NCBI RefSeq assembly: GCF_048269545.1 | Contig: NZ_JBLXIJ010000007.1 | Location: forward strand, 1-64,000 | Length of the DNA stretch: 64,000 nucleotides | Reading direction: 5' to 3' | Origin: Halpernia sp048269545 | GTDB taxonomy: Bacteria; Bacteroidota; Bacteroidia; Flavobacteriales; Weeksellaceae | Shown here: positions 17,416-24,894 of the stretch, one piece after another | Layout: each line of letters opens with the position of its first letter | Numbering within the stretch: position 1 is the first letter of the stretch | Position numbers and translations under genes: made by a program | The notes under the pieces: generated by a model | Database searches by the model: none | The model's input: only the letters and a program-made list of their open reading frames with translations | Told to the model about the DNA's origin: nothing

Positions 17416-18792
17416 ATGAAATATTTCACAGTTTTTTTTATAATATTTTTTAATTTTTCTTTTATTAATGGGCAGATTAAAGACGATTTAAAAAATTATC
17501 AACCAAAACCTTTCGTCAATCTCACACATCCAGAATGGAGCAAAAACGCTACAATTTATGAAGTGAATGTCCGACAATATTCAAAAGAAGGAACTTTCAA
17601 AGCCGTTGAAAATGATTTACCGCGAATCAAAAATTTAGGAATTGACATCATTTGGTTAATGCCAATTCATCCAATTGGTGAGAAAAACCGAAAAGGAAGT
17701 TTAGGAAGTTATTATTCTGTAAAAGATTTCCATGGCATAAATCCAGAATTTGGGACGATGCAGGATTTTAAAAATTTGGTTAATAAAATTCACGAAATGG
17801 GAATGCACGTAATTATTGATTGGGTAGGAAATCATTCTGCATGGGACAATCCTTTAGCAAAAGAGCATCCAGATTGGTACACAAAAACCAAAGAAGGAAA
17901 TTTCCAACCAACGCCGTGGTATGATTGGAATGATGTAATTGATTTTGATTATGACAATCCAGAATTGCGAAAATACATGACGGAATCTTTAAAATTTTGG
18001 ATTACGAAAACCAATATCGATGGTTTTAGATGTGACACCGCAGGTTTTATGCCGACCGATTTTTGGGACGAAGCACGAAAAGAATTAGACGAAATAAAAC
18101 CCGTTTTTATGCTTGCTGAATGGGAATCTCGTGATCTTTTGAAAGATGCTTTTGACATGGAATATTCTTGGAGTTTGTATGAAAAAATGAAAGATGCAAC
18201 CACAAGAAATAAAGGCATTGCAAATTTGGTAGAATATCTCGCACACGACGTGAATACTTTTCCCCGAAATGCTTACAGAATGACTTTTGTAGAAAACCAC
18301 GATATGAATTCTTGGAACGGAACGCCACAAAAAAATTTCGGTGCAGGATTAGAAACGGCAATGGTTTTTGCTGCAACTGTGAATGGAATGCCGCTTGTTT
18401 ACAACGGACAAGAAGCTGGATTGGATAGAAGTTTAAAGTTTTTTGATAAAGATCCAATTGTTTGGAAACCTCATCGAAATTTTAATATTTATCAAAAATT
18501 ATTTAAATTAAAACACGAAAACCACGCGCTTTGGAACGGAAAATATGGTGGCGAAATGATAAGAGTTGTAAATGATAAACAAGATAAAATAATTTCGTTT
18601 TATCGTGAAAGTTCTGGCGATGCAGTTTTGCCGATATTTAATTTTTCAAAAGAAACGCTTACTGTAAATTTAAATAGCGCTTATTTTAAAGGAATTTATA
18701 CTGAACTTTTTTCAGAAAAGAAATATAATTTAGGGGATGAAACTTCCTTGACAATGAAACCATGGGAATATTTAGTTTTAGTAAAAAATTAA
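17416..18792 (+). CDS. exported GH13 alpha-amylase family enzyme
   Basis: 458 residues with a signal peptide (1-20, ending NGQ). Catalytic (beta/alpha)8 barrel with the classic GH13 regions: DWVGNH (135-140), GFRCDTAG with nucleophile D207, LAEWE with acid/base E235, and FVENHD with D296. A short beta C-domain follows. It should cleave alpha-1,4 glucans or maltooligosaccharides outside the cytoplasm. No sorting domain is present, so it is probably periplasmic. The gene is followed after 4 bases by a lipoprotein gene. A near-consensus TATATTTA lies about 20 bases upstream of the start. Confidence 0.9.
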   Translation: MKYFTVFFIIFFNFSFINGQIKDDLKNYQPKPFVNLTHPEWSKNATIYEVNVRQYSKEGTFKAVENDLPRIKNLGIDIIWLMPIHPIGEKNRKGSLGSYYSVKDFHGINPEFGTMQDFKNLVNKIHEMGMHVIIDWVGNHSAWDNPLAKEHPDWYTKTKEGNFQPTPWYDWNDVIDFDYDNPELRKYMTESLKFWITKTNIDGFRCDTAGFMPTDFWDEARKELDEIKPVFMLAEWESRDLLKDAFDMEYSWSLYEKMKDATTRNKGIANLVEYLAHDVNTFPRNAYRMTFVENHDMNSWNGTPQKNFGAGLETAMVFAATVNGMPLVYNGQEAGLDRSLKFFDKDPIVWKPHRNFNIYQKLFKLKHENHALWNGKYGGEMIRVVNDKQDKIISFYRESSGDAVLPIFNFSKETLTVNLNSAYFKGIYTELFSEKKYNLGDETSLTMKPWEYLVLVKN

Positions 18793-18796
18793 AATT

Positions 18797-19261
18797 ATGA
18801 AATATTTAATTCTATTTTGTCTCTTTTTTTTAATTTTTAATTCTTGTAAAAAGGATGAAAAAATCAATGAAAATAGTGTGCAAAAAGATTCATTAGTGAT
18901 TAAAAAAGATTCTGTTTCTCTTGAAAATCCTCCTCTAAAAGTGGAACCTTTAGACATTTCTGCAGAAGTTGGAAAAACTATTTTTAGCCAAGACAAAAAC
19001 GTTTTATTTTATTTTAACACCAGAACTAATTCTGGAGAAATTAAATTGAATGGCAAATCTTATAATTTAGACATGCTAAATTTCATCGATAATAATTATT
19101 ATATTTCCGGAGACTATATTAAAATTTCTGCTAAAGATGGAAATTTTCAAGAAATGACAAGTGATTGTCTTTACGGTAATTTCCCTGAAGTAAAAGTGGA
19201 AGTTGGAAAGCAAGAATTAATTTTAAAAAACATTTCAGTTCAAGATTGTCCTGCTTATTAA
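18797..19261 (+). CDS. hypothetical lipoprotein, probably surface-exposed
   Basis: 154 residues: lipoprotein signal with lipobox FNSC, then KKDEK. Acidic residues right after the cysteine and lysine resemble the surface-export signal described for Bacteroidota lipoproteins, so surface exposure is likely. A Ser/Lys-rich linker (25-55) is followed by a beta domain containing two cysteines (CLYGN and DCPAY) that could form a disulphide. Four bases after the amylase gene, so co-transcribed. Family not recognised. Confidence 0.7.
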   Translation: MKYLILFCLFFLIFNSCKKDEKINENSVQKDSLVIKKDSVSLENPPLKVEPLDISAEVGKTIFSQDKNVLFYFNTRTNSGEIKLNGKSYNLDMLNFIDNNYYISGDYIKISAKDGNFQEMTSDCLYGNFPEVKVEVGKQELILKNISVQDCPAY

Positions 19262-19265
19262 ATTT

Positions 19266-20222
19266 CTAAAAAACCTCTTTTAAAATCCTTTCTAAAGTTT
19301 CACTTTTTCCCATTGAATAATAATGCAAAACGGGCACGTTATTTTTCATTAAATCTTTGCTTTGTTCAATGCACCATTCAATCCCGATTTCTTTTGCAGC
19401 TTTATTATCTTTAGATTTTGCCACGCCAATTACCAAATCATTCGGTAAATCTACTTTAAAACGATGCGGAATCATACTTAATTGATTTTTGCTCACCAAA
19501 GGTTTAATCCCCGGAATAATCGGAACTGTAATTCCTGCAGCGCGACAATTTTCTACAAATTCATAATATTTTTGATTATCAAAAAACATTTGCGTAATAA
19601 TATAATCTGCACCTGCATCTACTTTCTTTTTCAAATGATGCAAATCTTGCTGAAAACTGGCCGCTTCCATGTGTTTTTCTGGATAACCTGCAACGCCAAT
19701 CGCGAAATTTGTAGCACTGCTATTTTCTAAAGTTTCATCTAAATATTTTCCCTGATTCATTTGTGCAATCTGCTCCACTAAATCTTTTGCAAAAACATGT
19801 CCATTTTTTTCCGGTTTAAAATACGTTTCTGTTTTCACGGCATCACCTCGCAAAGCAACTACATTTTGAATACCTAAAAAATCAACTTCTATCAAAAAAT
19901 TCTCTGTATCTTCTTTGCTAAAACCACCGCATAAAATATGTGGAACCGCATCTACATGATATTTATTTTGAATCGCGGCACAAATTCCGACAGTTCCCGG
20001 TCGTTTTCTAACGACTCTTTTTTCTAAAAGTCCGTCGCCGCGCTCAATATATTCATATTCTTCTCTGTGATAAGTGACATCAATAAACTTGGGATCAAAC
20101 TTCATTAAAGGTTCAATTGCATCAAAAATAGATTGTATATTTTGACCTTTTAAAGGCGGTAGAATTTCAAAAGAAAAAATGGTTTTGTCTTTTGATTGGT
20201 TGATGTGGTCTGTTATTTTCAT
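19266..20222 (-). CDS. metF: methylenetetrahydrofolate reductase
   Basis: 318 residues from the ATG at 20,222 (MKITDHINQSKDK); upstream in-frame codons add nothing conserved. TIM-barrel flavoprotein with FSFEILPP near the start, FIDVTYHREEYEY, HILCGGFSKEDTENFL, ALRGDA, VAGYPEKH and GADYIITQMFFDNQKYYEFV, all typical of MetF. It reduces 5,10-methylene-THF to 5-methyl-THF, the methyl donor used by MetH, whose gene lies just upstream on the same strand. The 175-base gap to metH has no obvious promoter, so it is probably the last gene of the methionine operon under the SAM riboswitch. Confidence 0.95.
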   Translation of the reverse strand: MKITDHINQSKDKTIFSFEILPPLKGQNIQSIFDAIEPLMKFDPKFIDVTYHREEYEYIERGDGLLEKRVVRKRPGTVGICAAIQNKYHVDAVPHILCGGFSKEDTENFLIEVDFLGIQNVVALRGDAVKTETYFKPEKNGHVFAKDLVEQIAQMNQGKYLDETLENSSATNFAIGVAGYPEKHMEAASFQQDLHHLKKKVDAGADYIITQMFFDNQKYYEFVENCRAAGITVPIIPGIKPLVSKNQLSMIPHRFKVDLPNDLVIGVAKSKDNKAAKEIGIEWCIEQSKDLMKNNVPVLHYYSMGKSETLERILKEVF

Positions 20223-20397
20223 ATTTATAAGTTCGAGCAAAGCAAAGCATTTTTAGCTTTCTCAAATTTTCAGTTTTTTAATTTATAATTTTTTAAGAGC
20301 TATTGGACTACGTAGAAAACAATTTAATTATTTTTACTTGTAGCTTTTTTAAAAAATTCACTTTTCATTTTCACCTTTTTACTTTTACCTTAAACTT

Positions 20398-23106
20398 TTA
20401 TTCAGCCAAACTAGAACTCAGCCATCGTTTAGCATAATCAAAATCTACATTTTTGCGATTCACATAATCTTTCAATTGGTCTTCTTTTATTTTTCCTACA
20501 CCAAAGTATTTCGCTTGCGGATTGGCAAAATAATATCCAGAAACTGCGGCAGTTGGAAACATCGCCATACTTTCCGTCAGTTCTAAACCGATATTTTCTT
20601 TTACATTTAATAATTCCCAAATTGTTGGTTTTTCTAAATGATCTGGACAAGCTGGATAACCTGGAGCAGGACGAATTCCTACATATTTTTCTGAAATTAA
20701 ATCTTCATTTGGTAAATTTTCGTTTGCAGCATAACCCCAAAATTCTGTGCGGACTTTATAATGTAAAAATTCTGCAAATGCTTCCGCGAGTCTGTCGCCC
20801 AAAGCTTTTACAATAATTGCATTATAATCGTCACCTTTTTCATAAAAAGTTTGTGCAAATTCTTCACATCCGAAACCTGTTGTTACAGCAAATGCACCGA
20901 CATAATCTTGTTTTCCAGATTCTCTTGGTGCAATAAAATCACTTAAAGCAATATATTTTTTTCCGGCAGATTTTTTTAATTGTTGTCTTAAAGTATGAAA
21001 TTTCTTAAATTCTTTTCTGTTTTCATCAAAAACTAAAATATCATCTTCGTTGTTAGAATTAGCTGGGAAAATTCCGAAAACACCTTTTGCAGTGAATTTC
21101 TTTTTAGAAATAATTTCTTCTAATAAAACTTTTGCTTCTTGGTAAATAATTTTGGCTTGTTCTCCCACCACTTTATCTTCTAAAATCTGTGGAAATTTAC
21201 CGTGCATTTCCCACGCTCGGAAAAACGGCGACCAATCCATAAAAGGTAATAACTCAGCTAAATCTTGGTTTTCAATTACTTTTACACCTAAGAAATTAGG
21301 TTTTGTAATTTCTTCATTTTTCCAATCAATTTCAATTTTCTCTTTTCTGGCAGTAGAAATTGATACATATTCTTTCTCAATTTGACGGCTCAAGAATTTT
21401 TCTCGAAAATCAATATAATCCAGTTTTAAATCTGAAATATATTTTTCATTATCTTCACTTAATAAAGCGCTTACAACGCCAACTGCGCGAGAAGCATCAT
21501 TTACGTGAACCACAGTTTGATTGTATTTTGGAAATATTTTCACAGATGTATGTGCTTTAGAAGTTGTAGCGCCACCGATTAATAAAGGAAATTTTAAGTT
21601 TTGTCTTTGTAATTCGTCCGCAACATGAACCATTTCATCTAAACTTGGTGTAATTAAACCACTTAAACCAATTGCATCTGCATTATTTTCAATCGCTGCA
21701 GCAATAATTTTTTCCGCAGGAACCATCACACCCAAGTCTATTATTTCATAATTATTACAACCCAAAACAACGCTCACAATATTTTTACCAATATCATGAA
21801 CATCGCCTTTTACAGTCGCCATTACGATTTTTCCATTGGGTTTCGCTTTTTCATCTTTTAAGGCCTCAATAAATGGTTGCAAATACGCAACTGCTTTTTT
21901 CATTACACGCGCAGATTTTACAACTTGCGGTAAAAACATTTTCCCACTTCCAAAAAGATCTCCAACAACGCCCATTCCGGTCATTAAATTAATTTCAATT
22001 ACATCTAATGGTCGTTCAGAAAGTTGTCTGGCTTCTTCTACATCTTCAATAATAAAACGATCCGTTCCTTTTACCAAAGCATGTGTAATTCTATCTTGTA
22101 AAGGATTTTTGCGCCATTCTAATTCTTCAACAACATCCTTTTTTACAGATTTTACTCTTTCCGAATAATCTAAAAGTCGTTCTGTGGAATCTTCTCTTCT
22201 ATCGAGCATTACATCTTCTACCAACTCCAATAATTCTTTTGGAATATCATCATAAACCGTCAATAAACTTGGATTTACAATTCCCATATTCATTCCCGCT
22301 TTTATAGCGTGGTAAAGAAAAACGGAATGCATTGCTTCGCGCACATTATCATTTCCTCTAAAAGAAAAAGACACGTTAGAAACGCCTCCGCTCACAGAAA
22401 CGTGAGGTAAATTTTCTCTCACCCATTTTGTAGCATGTATGAAATCCAGAGCATTTTGTCGATGTTCTTCCATACCAGTTGCGACAGGAAAAATATTTAA
22501 ATCGAAAATTATATCTTCGGGTGAAAAATGAACTTCATTAACCAAAATATCATAACTTCTTTTGCAAATCTCAATTCTTCTATCGTAATTATCGGCTTGT
22601 CCCTTTTCATCAAAAGCCATTACAATAACTGCGGCACCGTATCTTTTGATTTTTTTTGCGTGTTCAATAAATTCTTTTTCACCTTCTTTTAAACTGATGG
22701 AATTTACGACACATTTTCCCTGAACAACCTGTAAACCTGCTTCTAAAATTTCCCATTTTGAAGAATCTATCATAATTGGGATTCTGGAGATATCCGGTTC
22801 TGAAGCAATTAAATTTAAAAATTTAACCATGCAATATTTTCCGTCGAGCAAACCGTCATCAAAATTGACGTCCAGAATTTGCGCACCATTTTCAACTTGT
22901 TCACGCGCAACATCTAAAGCATCTGAAAATTTTTCTTCTTTAATTAATCGAAGAAATTTTTTGGAACCTGCTACATTAGTACGTTCTCCAACATTAATAA
23001 AGTTGGATTCCGGAGTTATAATTAAGGGTTCGAGACCAGAGAGTTTTAAATATTTAGTTGTCGGTTGTCGGTTGTCGGTTGTCAAATCTATTGTATTAAT
23101 TTCCAT
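20398..23106 (-). CDS. metH: cobalamin-dependent methionine synthase, pterin/B12/activation part
   Basis: 902 residues. Domains: folate-binding TIM barrel (about 30-330, INVGERTNVAGS, QVENGAQILDVNFDDGLLDG), cobalamin cap and B12-binding domain (GDVHDIGKN near 435, carrying the DxHxxG histidine), and the SAM-dependent reactivation domain (about 590-902, RPAPGYPACPDHLEK near 812). The homocysteine-binding domain is encoded separately at 23,484-24,497. The N-terminus (MEINTIDLTTDNRQPTTKY) is encoded by a heptanucleotide tandem repeat before the conserved YLKLSGLEPL. The ATG overlaps the end of the four-helix-bundle gene by 11 bases. Confidence 0.95.
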   Translation of the reverse strand: MEINTIDLTTDNRQPTTKYLKLSGLEPLIITPESNFINVGERTNVAGSKKFLRLIKEEKFSDALDVAREQVENGAQILDVNFDDGLLDGKYCMVKFLNLIASEPDISRIPIMIDSSKWEILEAGLQVVQGKCVVNSISLKEGEKEFIEHAKKIKRYGAAVIVMAFDEKGQADNYDRRIEICKRSYDILVNEVHFSPEDIIFDLNIFPVATGMEEHRQNALDFIHATKWVRENLPHVSVSGGVSNVSFSFRGNDNVREAMHSVFLYHAIKAGMNMGIVNPSLLTVYDDIPKELLELVEDVMLDRREDSTERLLDYSERVKSVKKDVVEELEWRKNPLQDRITHALVKGTDRFIIEDVEEARQLSERPLDVIEINLMTGMGVVGDLFGSGKMFLPQVVKSARVMKKAVAYLQPFIEALKDEKAKPNGKIVMATVKGDVHDIGKNIVSVVLGCNNYEIIDLGVMVPAEKIIAAAIENNADAIGLSGLITPSLDEMVHVADELQRQNLKFPLLIGGATTSKAHTSVKIFPKYNQTVVHVNDASRAVGVVSALLSEDNEKYISDLKLDYIDFREKFLSRQIEKEYVSISTARKEKIEIDWKNEEITKPNFLGVKVIENQDLAELLPFMDWSPFFRAWEMHGKFPQILEDKVVGEQAKIIYQEAKVLLEEIISKKKFTAKGVFGIFPANSNNEDDILVFDENRKEFKKFHTLRQQLKKSAGKKYIALSDFIAPRESGKQDYVGAFAVTTGFGCEEFAQTFYEKGDDYNAIIVKALGDRLAEAFAEFLHYKVRTEFWGYAANENLPNEDLISEKYVGIRPAPGYPACPDHLEKPTIWELLNVKENIGLELTESMAMFPTAAVSGYYFANPQAKYFGVGKIKEDQLKDYVNRKNVDFDYAKRWLSSSLAE
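23057..23083 (-). repeat. heptanucleotide tandem repeat in the 5' end of metH
   Basis: GTTGTCG repeated three times plus six bases of a fourth copy (plus-strand sense), lying inside codons 8-17 of the metH C-part. Three units equal 21 bases, so the frame is kept; gain or loss of one unit would shift it. The encoded TTDNRQPTT is not part of the enzyme's conserved region. Confidence 0.85.
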
Positions 23107-23461
23107 TATTTAAATTTTTATAATAGTTTATAAAGCCGTTTATTAACTTTTTGCATAATAATATTTGACTTGAGATTTCTGTAATTTGTAAATCAGAAAT
23201 ATACTTTTGATCTAATGTTAAATAAATCTGAGTTTCCAATTCATAAAGGGATCCTCTTGAAATATGTAAAAATTGAATCGTATCATTTGAAGTCCTTCTT
23301 CCACAGCCTTCTGCAATATCTGAAGGAACAGAAACTGCGCATCTTCTTATTTGGTTCGTTAATCCAAAAAGTTCTTCTTTAGGAAATGTTTTTGTCTTTT
23401 CGTAAACTAAATTTCTTAACTTTCTTGCTTCCTTCCAAACCTCTAAACTGGTAAATTCCAT
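23096..23461 (-). CDS. four-helix-bundle protein (23S rRNA intervening-sequence/Avd-like family)
   Basis: 121 residues from ATG 23,461 (MEFTSLEVWKEARKL); an ATG at 23,497 would overlap the preceding gene and precede the family's usual start. Signature segments: SLEVWKEARKLRNLVYEKTKTFP, FGLTNQIRRCAVSVPSDIAEGCGR and QFLHISRGSLYELETQI. The family forms small pentameric four-helix bundles found in rRNA insertions and scattered in genomes; the diversity-generating-retroelement accessory protein Avd shares the fold. No reverse transcriptase is present here. It sits between the two halves of metH and overlaps the second half. Confidence 0.9.
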   Translation of the reverse strand: MEFTSLEVWKEARKLRNLVYEKTKTFPKEELFGLTNQIRRCAVSVPSDIAEGCGRRTSNDTIQFLHISRGSLYELETQIYLTLDQKYISDLQITEISSQILLCKKLINGFINYYKNLNNGN

Positions 23462-23483
23462 AAACTTTTTATTAAATAAATTT

Positions 23484-24497
23484 TTAAAAACTGACAACGG
23501 TCAACTTTCTTGGTTCATAATCTTTCACTAAATCTGCAATTGCTTTAATGTGTTCTGGTGTTGTTCCACAACAACCACCGATAATATTTATTAAACCTTT
23601 ATCAACAAATTCGCGAATTTGTTCTGCCATAAATTCTGGCGATTCATCGTATTGTCCGAAAGCATTTGGTAAACCTGCATTTGGATAAGCAGAAATAAAA
23701 AATTCTGAATTATTGGAAAGACTTTCTAAATATGGAGTGAGTTGTTTTGCACCTAAAGCGCAATTAAAACCAACACTCAATAGATTTAAATGAGAAATTG
23801 AAATTAAAAATGCTTCTGCTGTTTGACCGCTCAATGTTCTACCGGAAGCATCTGTAATCGTTCCAGAAACCATAATTGGAATTTTGAGATTTCTTTCTTC
23901 TTGAATTTCATCAATAGCAAAAAGTGCAGCTTTTGCGTTTAAAGTATCAAAAATAGTTTCTACTAAAAGTAAATCTGAACCACCGTCTAAAAGTGCTTCT
24001 GCTTGCTGTTTGTATGCAATTCTCAATTCCTCGAAAGTAATAGCACGAAAACCAGGATCATTCACATCAGGCGATAAACTCGCAGTTCTGTTAGTTGGTC
24101 CAATTGAACCGGCCACAAATCGAGGTTTTTTAGGGTTTTTTAAAGTAAATTCTTCACAAACTTTTTTGGCAATTTTTGCCGATTCAAAATTCAGTTCGTA
24201 AACTAAATCTTCCATTTGGTAATCTGCCATTGCGATGGTCGTTCCAGAAAAAGTATTGGTTTCGATAATATCTGCGCCGGCCGCTAAATATTTTCGATGC
24301 ACCTCTGCTATTGCTTTTGGTTGCGTTAAAGACAGTAAATCGTTATTTCCCTTTAAAGAAAATTCCCATTCTTTAAAACGTTCGCCGCTATAATCTTCTT
24401 CTGTAAATTGATAGCGTTGCAGCATAGTTCCCATTGCGCCATCTAAAACTAAAATACGTTTTTGAAGTTCTGTTTGTAGTAATTGTAGAGAATTCAT
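23484..24497 (-). CDS. metH: methionine synthase homocysteine-binding part
   Basis: 337 residues from ATG 24,497 (MNSLQLLQTELQKRILVLDGAMGTMLQ). Homocysteine S-methyltransferase TIM barrel with the three zinc cysteines: one in VGFNCALGAKQL and two in GGCCGTTPEHI. It provides only the Hcy module; the other modules are in the downstream gene, the split arrangement common in Flavobacteriia. Its start codon lies in the 3' arm of a 14-bp perfect hairpin downstream of an S-box riboswitch, so translation is probably controlled by SAM. Confidence 0.93.
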   Translation of the reverse strand: MNSLQLLQTELQKRILVLDGAMGTMLQRYQFTEEDYSGERFKEWEFSLKGNNDLLSLTQPKAIAEVHRKYLAAGADIIETNTFSGTTIAMADYQMEDLVYELNFESAKIAKKVCEEFTLKNPKKPRFVAGSIGPTNRTASLSPDVNDPGFRAITFEELRIAYKQQAEALLDGGSDLLLVETIFDTLNAKAALFAIDEIQEERNLKIPIMVSGTITDASGRTLSGQTAEAFLISISHLNLLSVGFNCALGAKQLTPYLESLSNNSEFFISAYPNAGLPNAFGQYDESPEFMAEQIREFVDKGLINIIGGCCGTTPEHIKAIADLVKDYEPRKLTVVSF

Positions 24498-24532
24498 TTT
24501 CAATTTTTAATAATTTATAAAATTGAAAATGA
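24494..24532 (-). promoter_or_regulatory. start-codon-sequestering hairpin, expression platform of the SAM riboswitch
   Basis: On the minus strand a perfect 14-bp stem with 11-base loop forms from TCATTTTCAATTTT and AAAATTGAAAATGA. The AUG of metH (24,497-24,495) is inside the 3' arm. It lies 26 bases after the riboswitch aptamer. There is no U-run after it, so translational rather than transcriptional control is the natural reading. Confidence 0.7.
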
Positions 24533-24558
24533 TATCAAGAATGATAGAAATAGATTGT

Positions 24559-24665
24559 TGTCATCTGCTTCCGCTAAAACGGAATAGAACGTAGCACCTT
24601 TTCTTAAAAAAAGATAGGTTGCTAAGGTTTCAAAGGGTCTAATCCCTCCACCTTTCTGGATAACA
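24559..24665 (-). ncRNA. S-box (SAM-I) riboswitch
   Basis: The minus strand shows the S-box core in order: AAAGGTGGAGGGATTAGACC, CTTTGAAACCTTAGCAACC, AAGGTGCTACGTTC and AGCGGAAGCAGATGACA. The P1 helix closes with TGTTATC against GATGACA (one G-U pair). It lies between a TATATTTG promoter and metH, matching its known role of repressing methionine synthesis when S-adenosylmethionine is plentiful. Confidence 0.93.
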
Positions 24666-24695
24666 TTTTCAATATTTAAAAGAACAAATCTGTTG

Positions 24696-24703
24696 CAAAT
24701 ATA
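24696..24703 (-). promoter_or_regulatory. promoter of the methionine operon
   Basis: TATATTTG on the minus strand, a TANNTTTG match, 31 bases before the riboswitch P1 helix. It would place the riboswitch at the 5' end of the transcript. Confidence 0.6.
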
Positions 24704-24848
24704 GTAAGTATTTAATTAAAATTATAATAGATTAAATTAAATAAGTTAATTATTCTAAAAATAAATTTAAATCCTATAATGACTCAAAGTGATAAAATAA
24801 GAAGTAATTATCGAACTTAAAAGGAATTTTAATTCTATTAAAAATCAG

Positions 24849-24856
24849 TAATTTTG
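24849..24856 (+). promoter_or_regulatory. promoter of the MGH1/GH63-like gene
   Basis: TAATTTTG matches TANNTTTG, 39 bases before the ATG at 24,895. Confidence 0.5.
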
Positions 24857-24894
24857 TAAAATATTTTTAGAAATTAATCGACTGGAAAAAGCTT

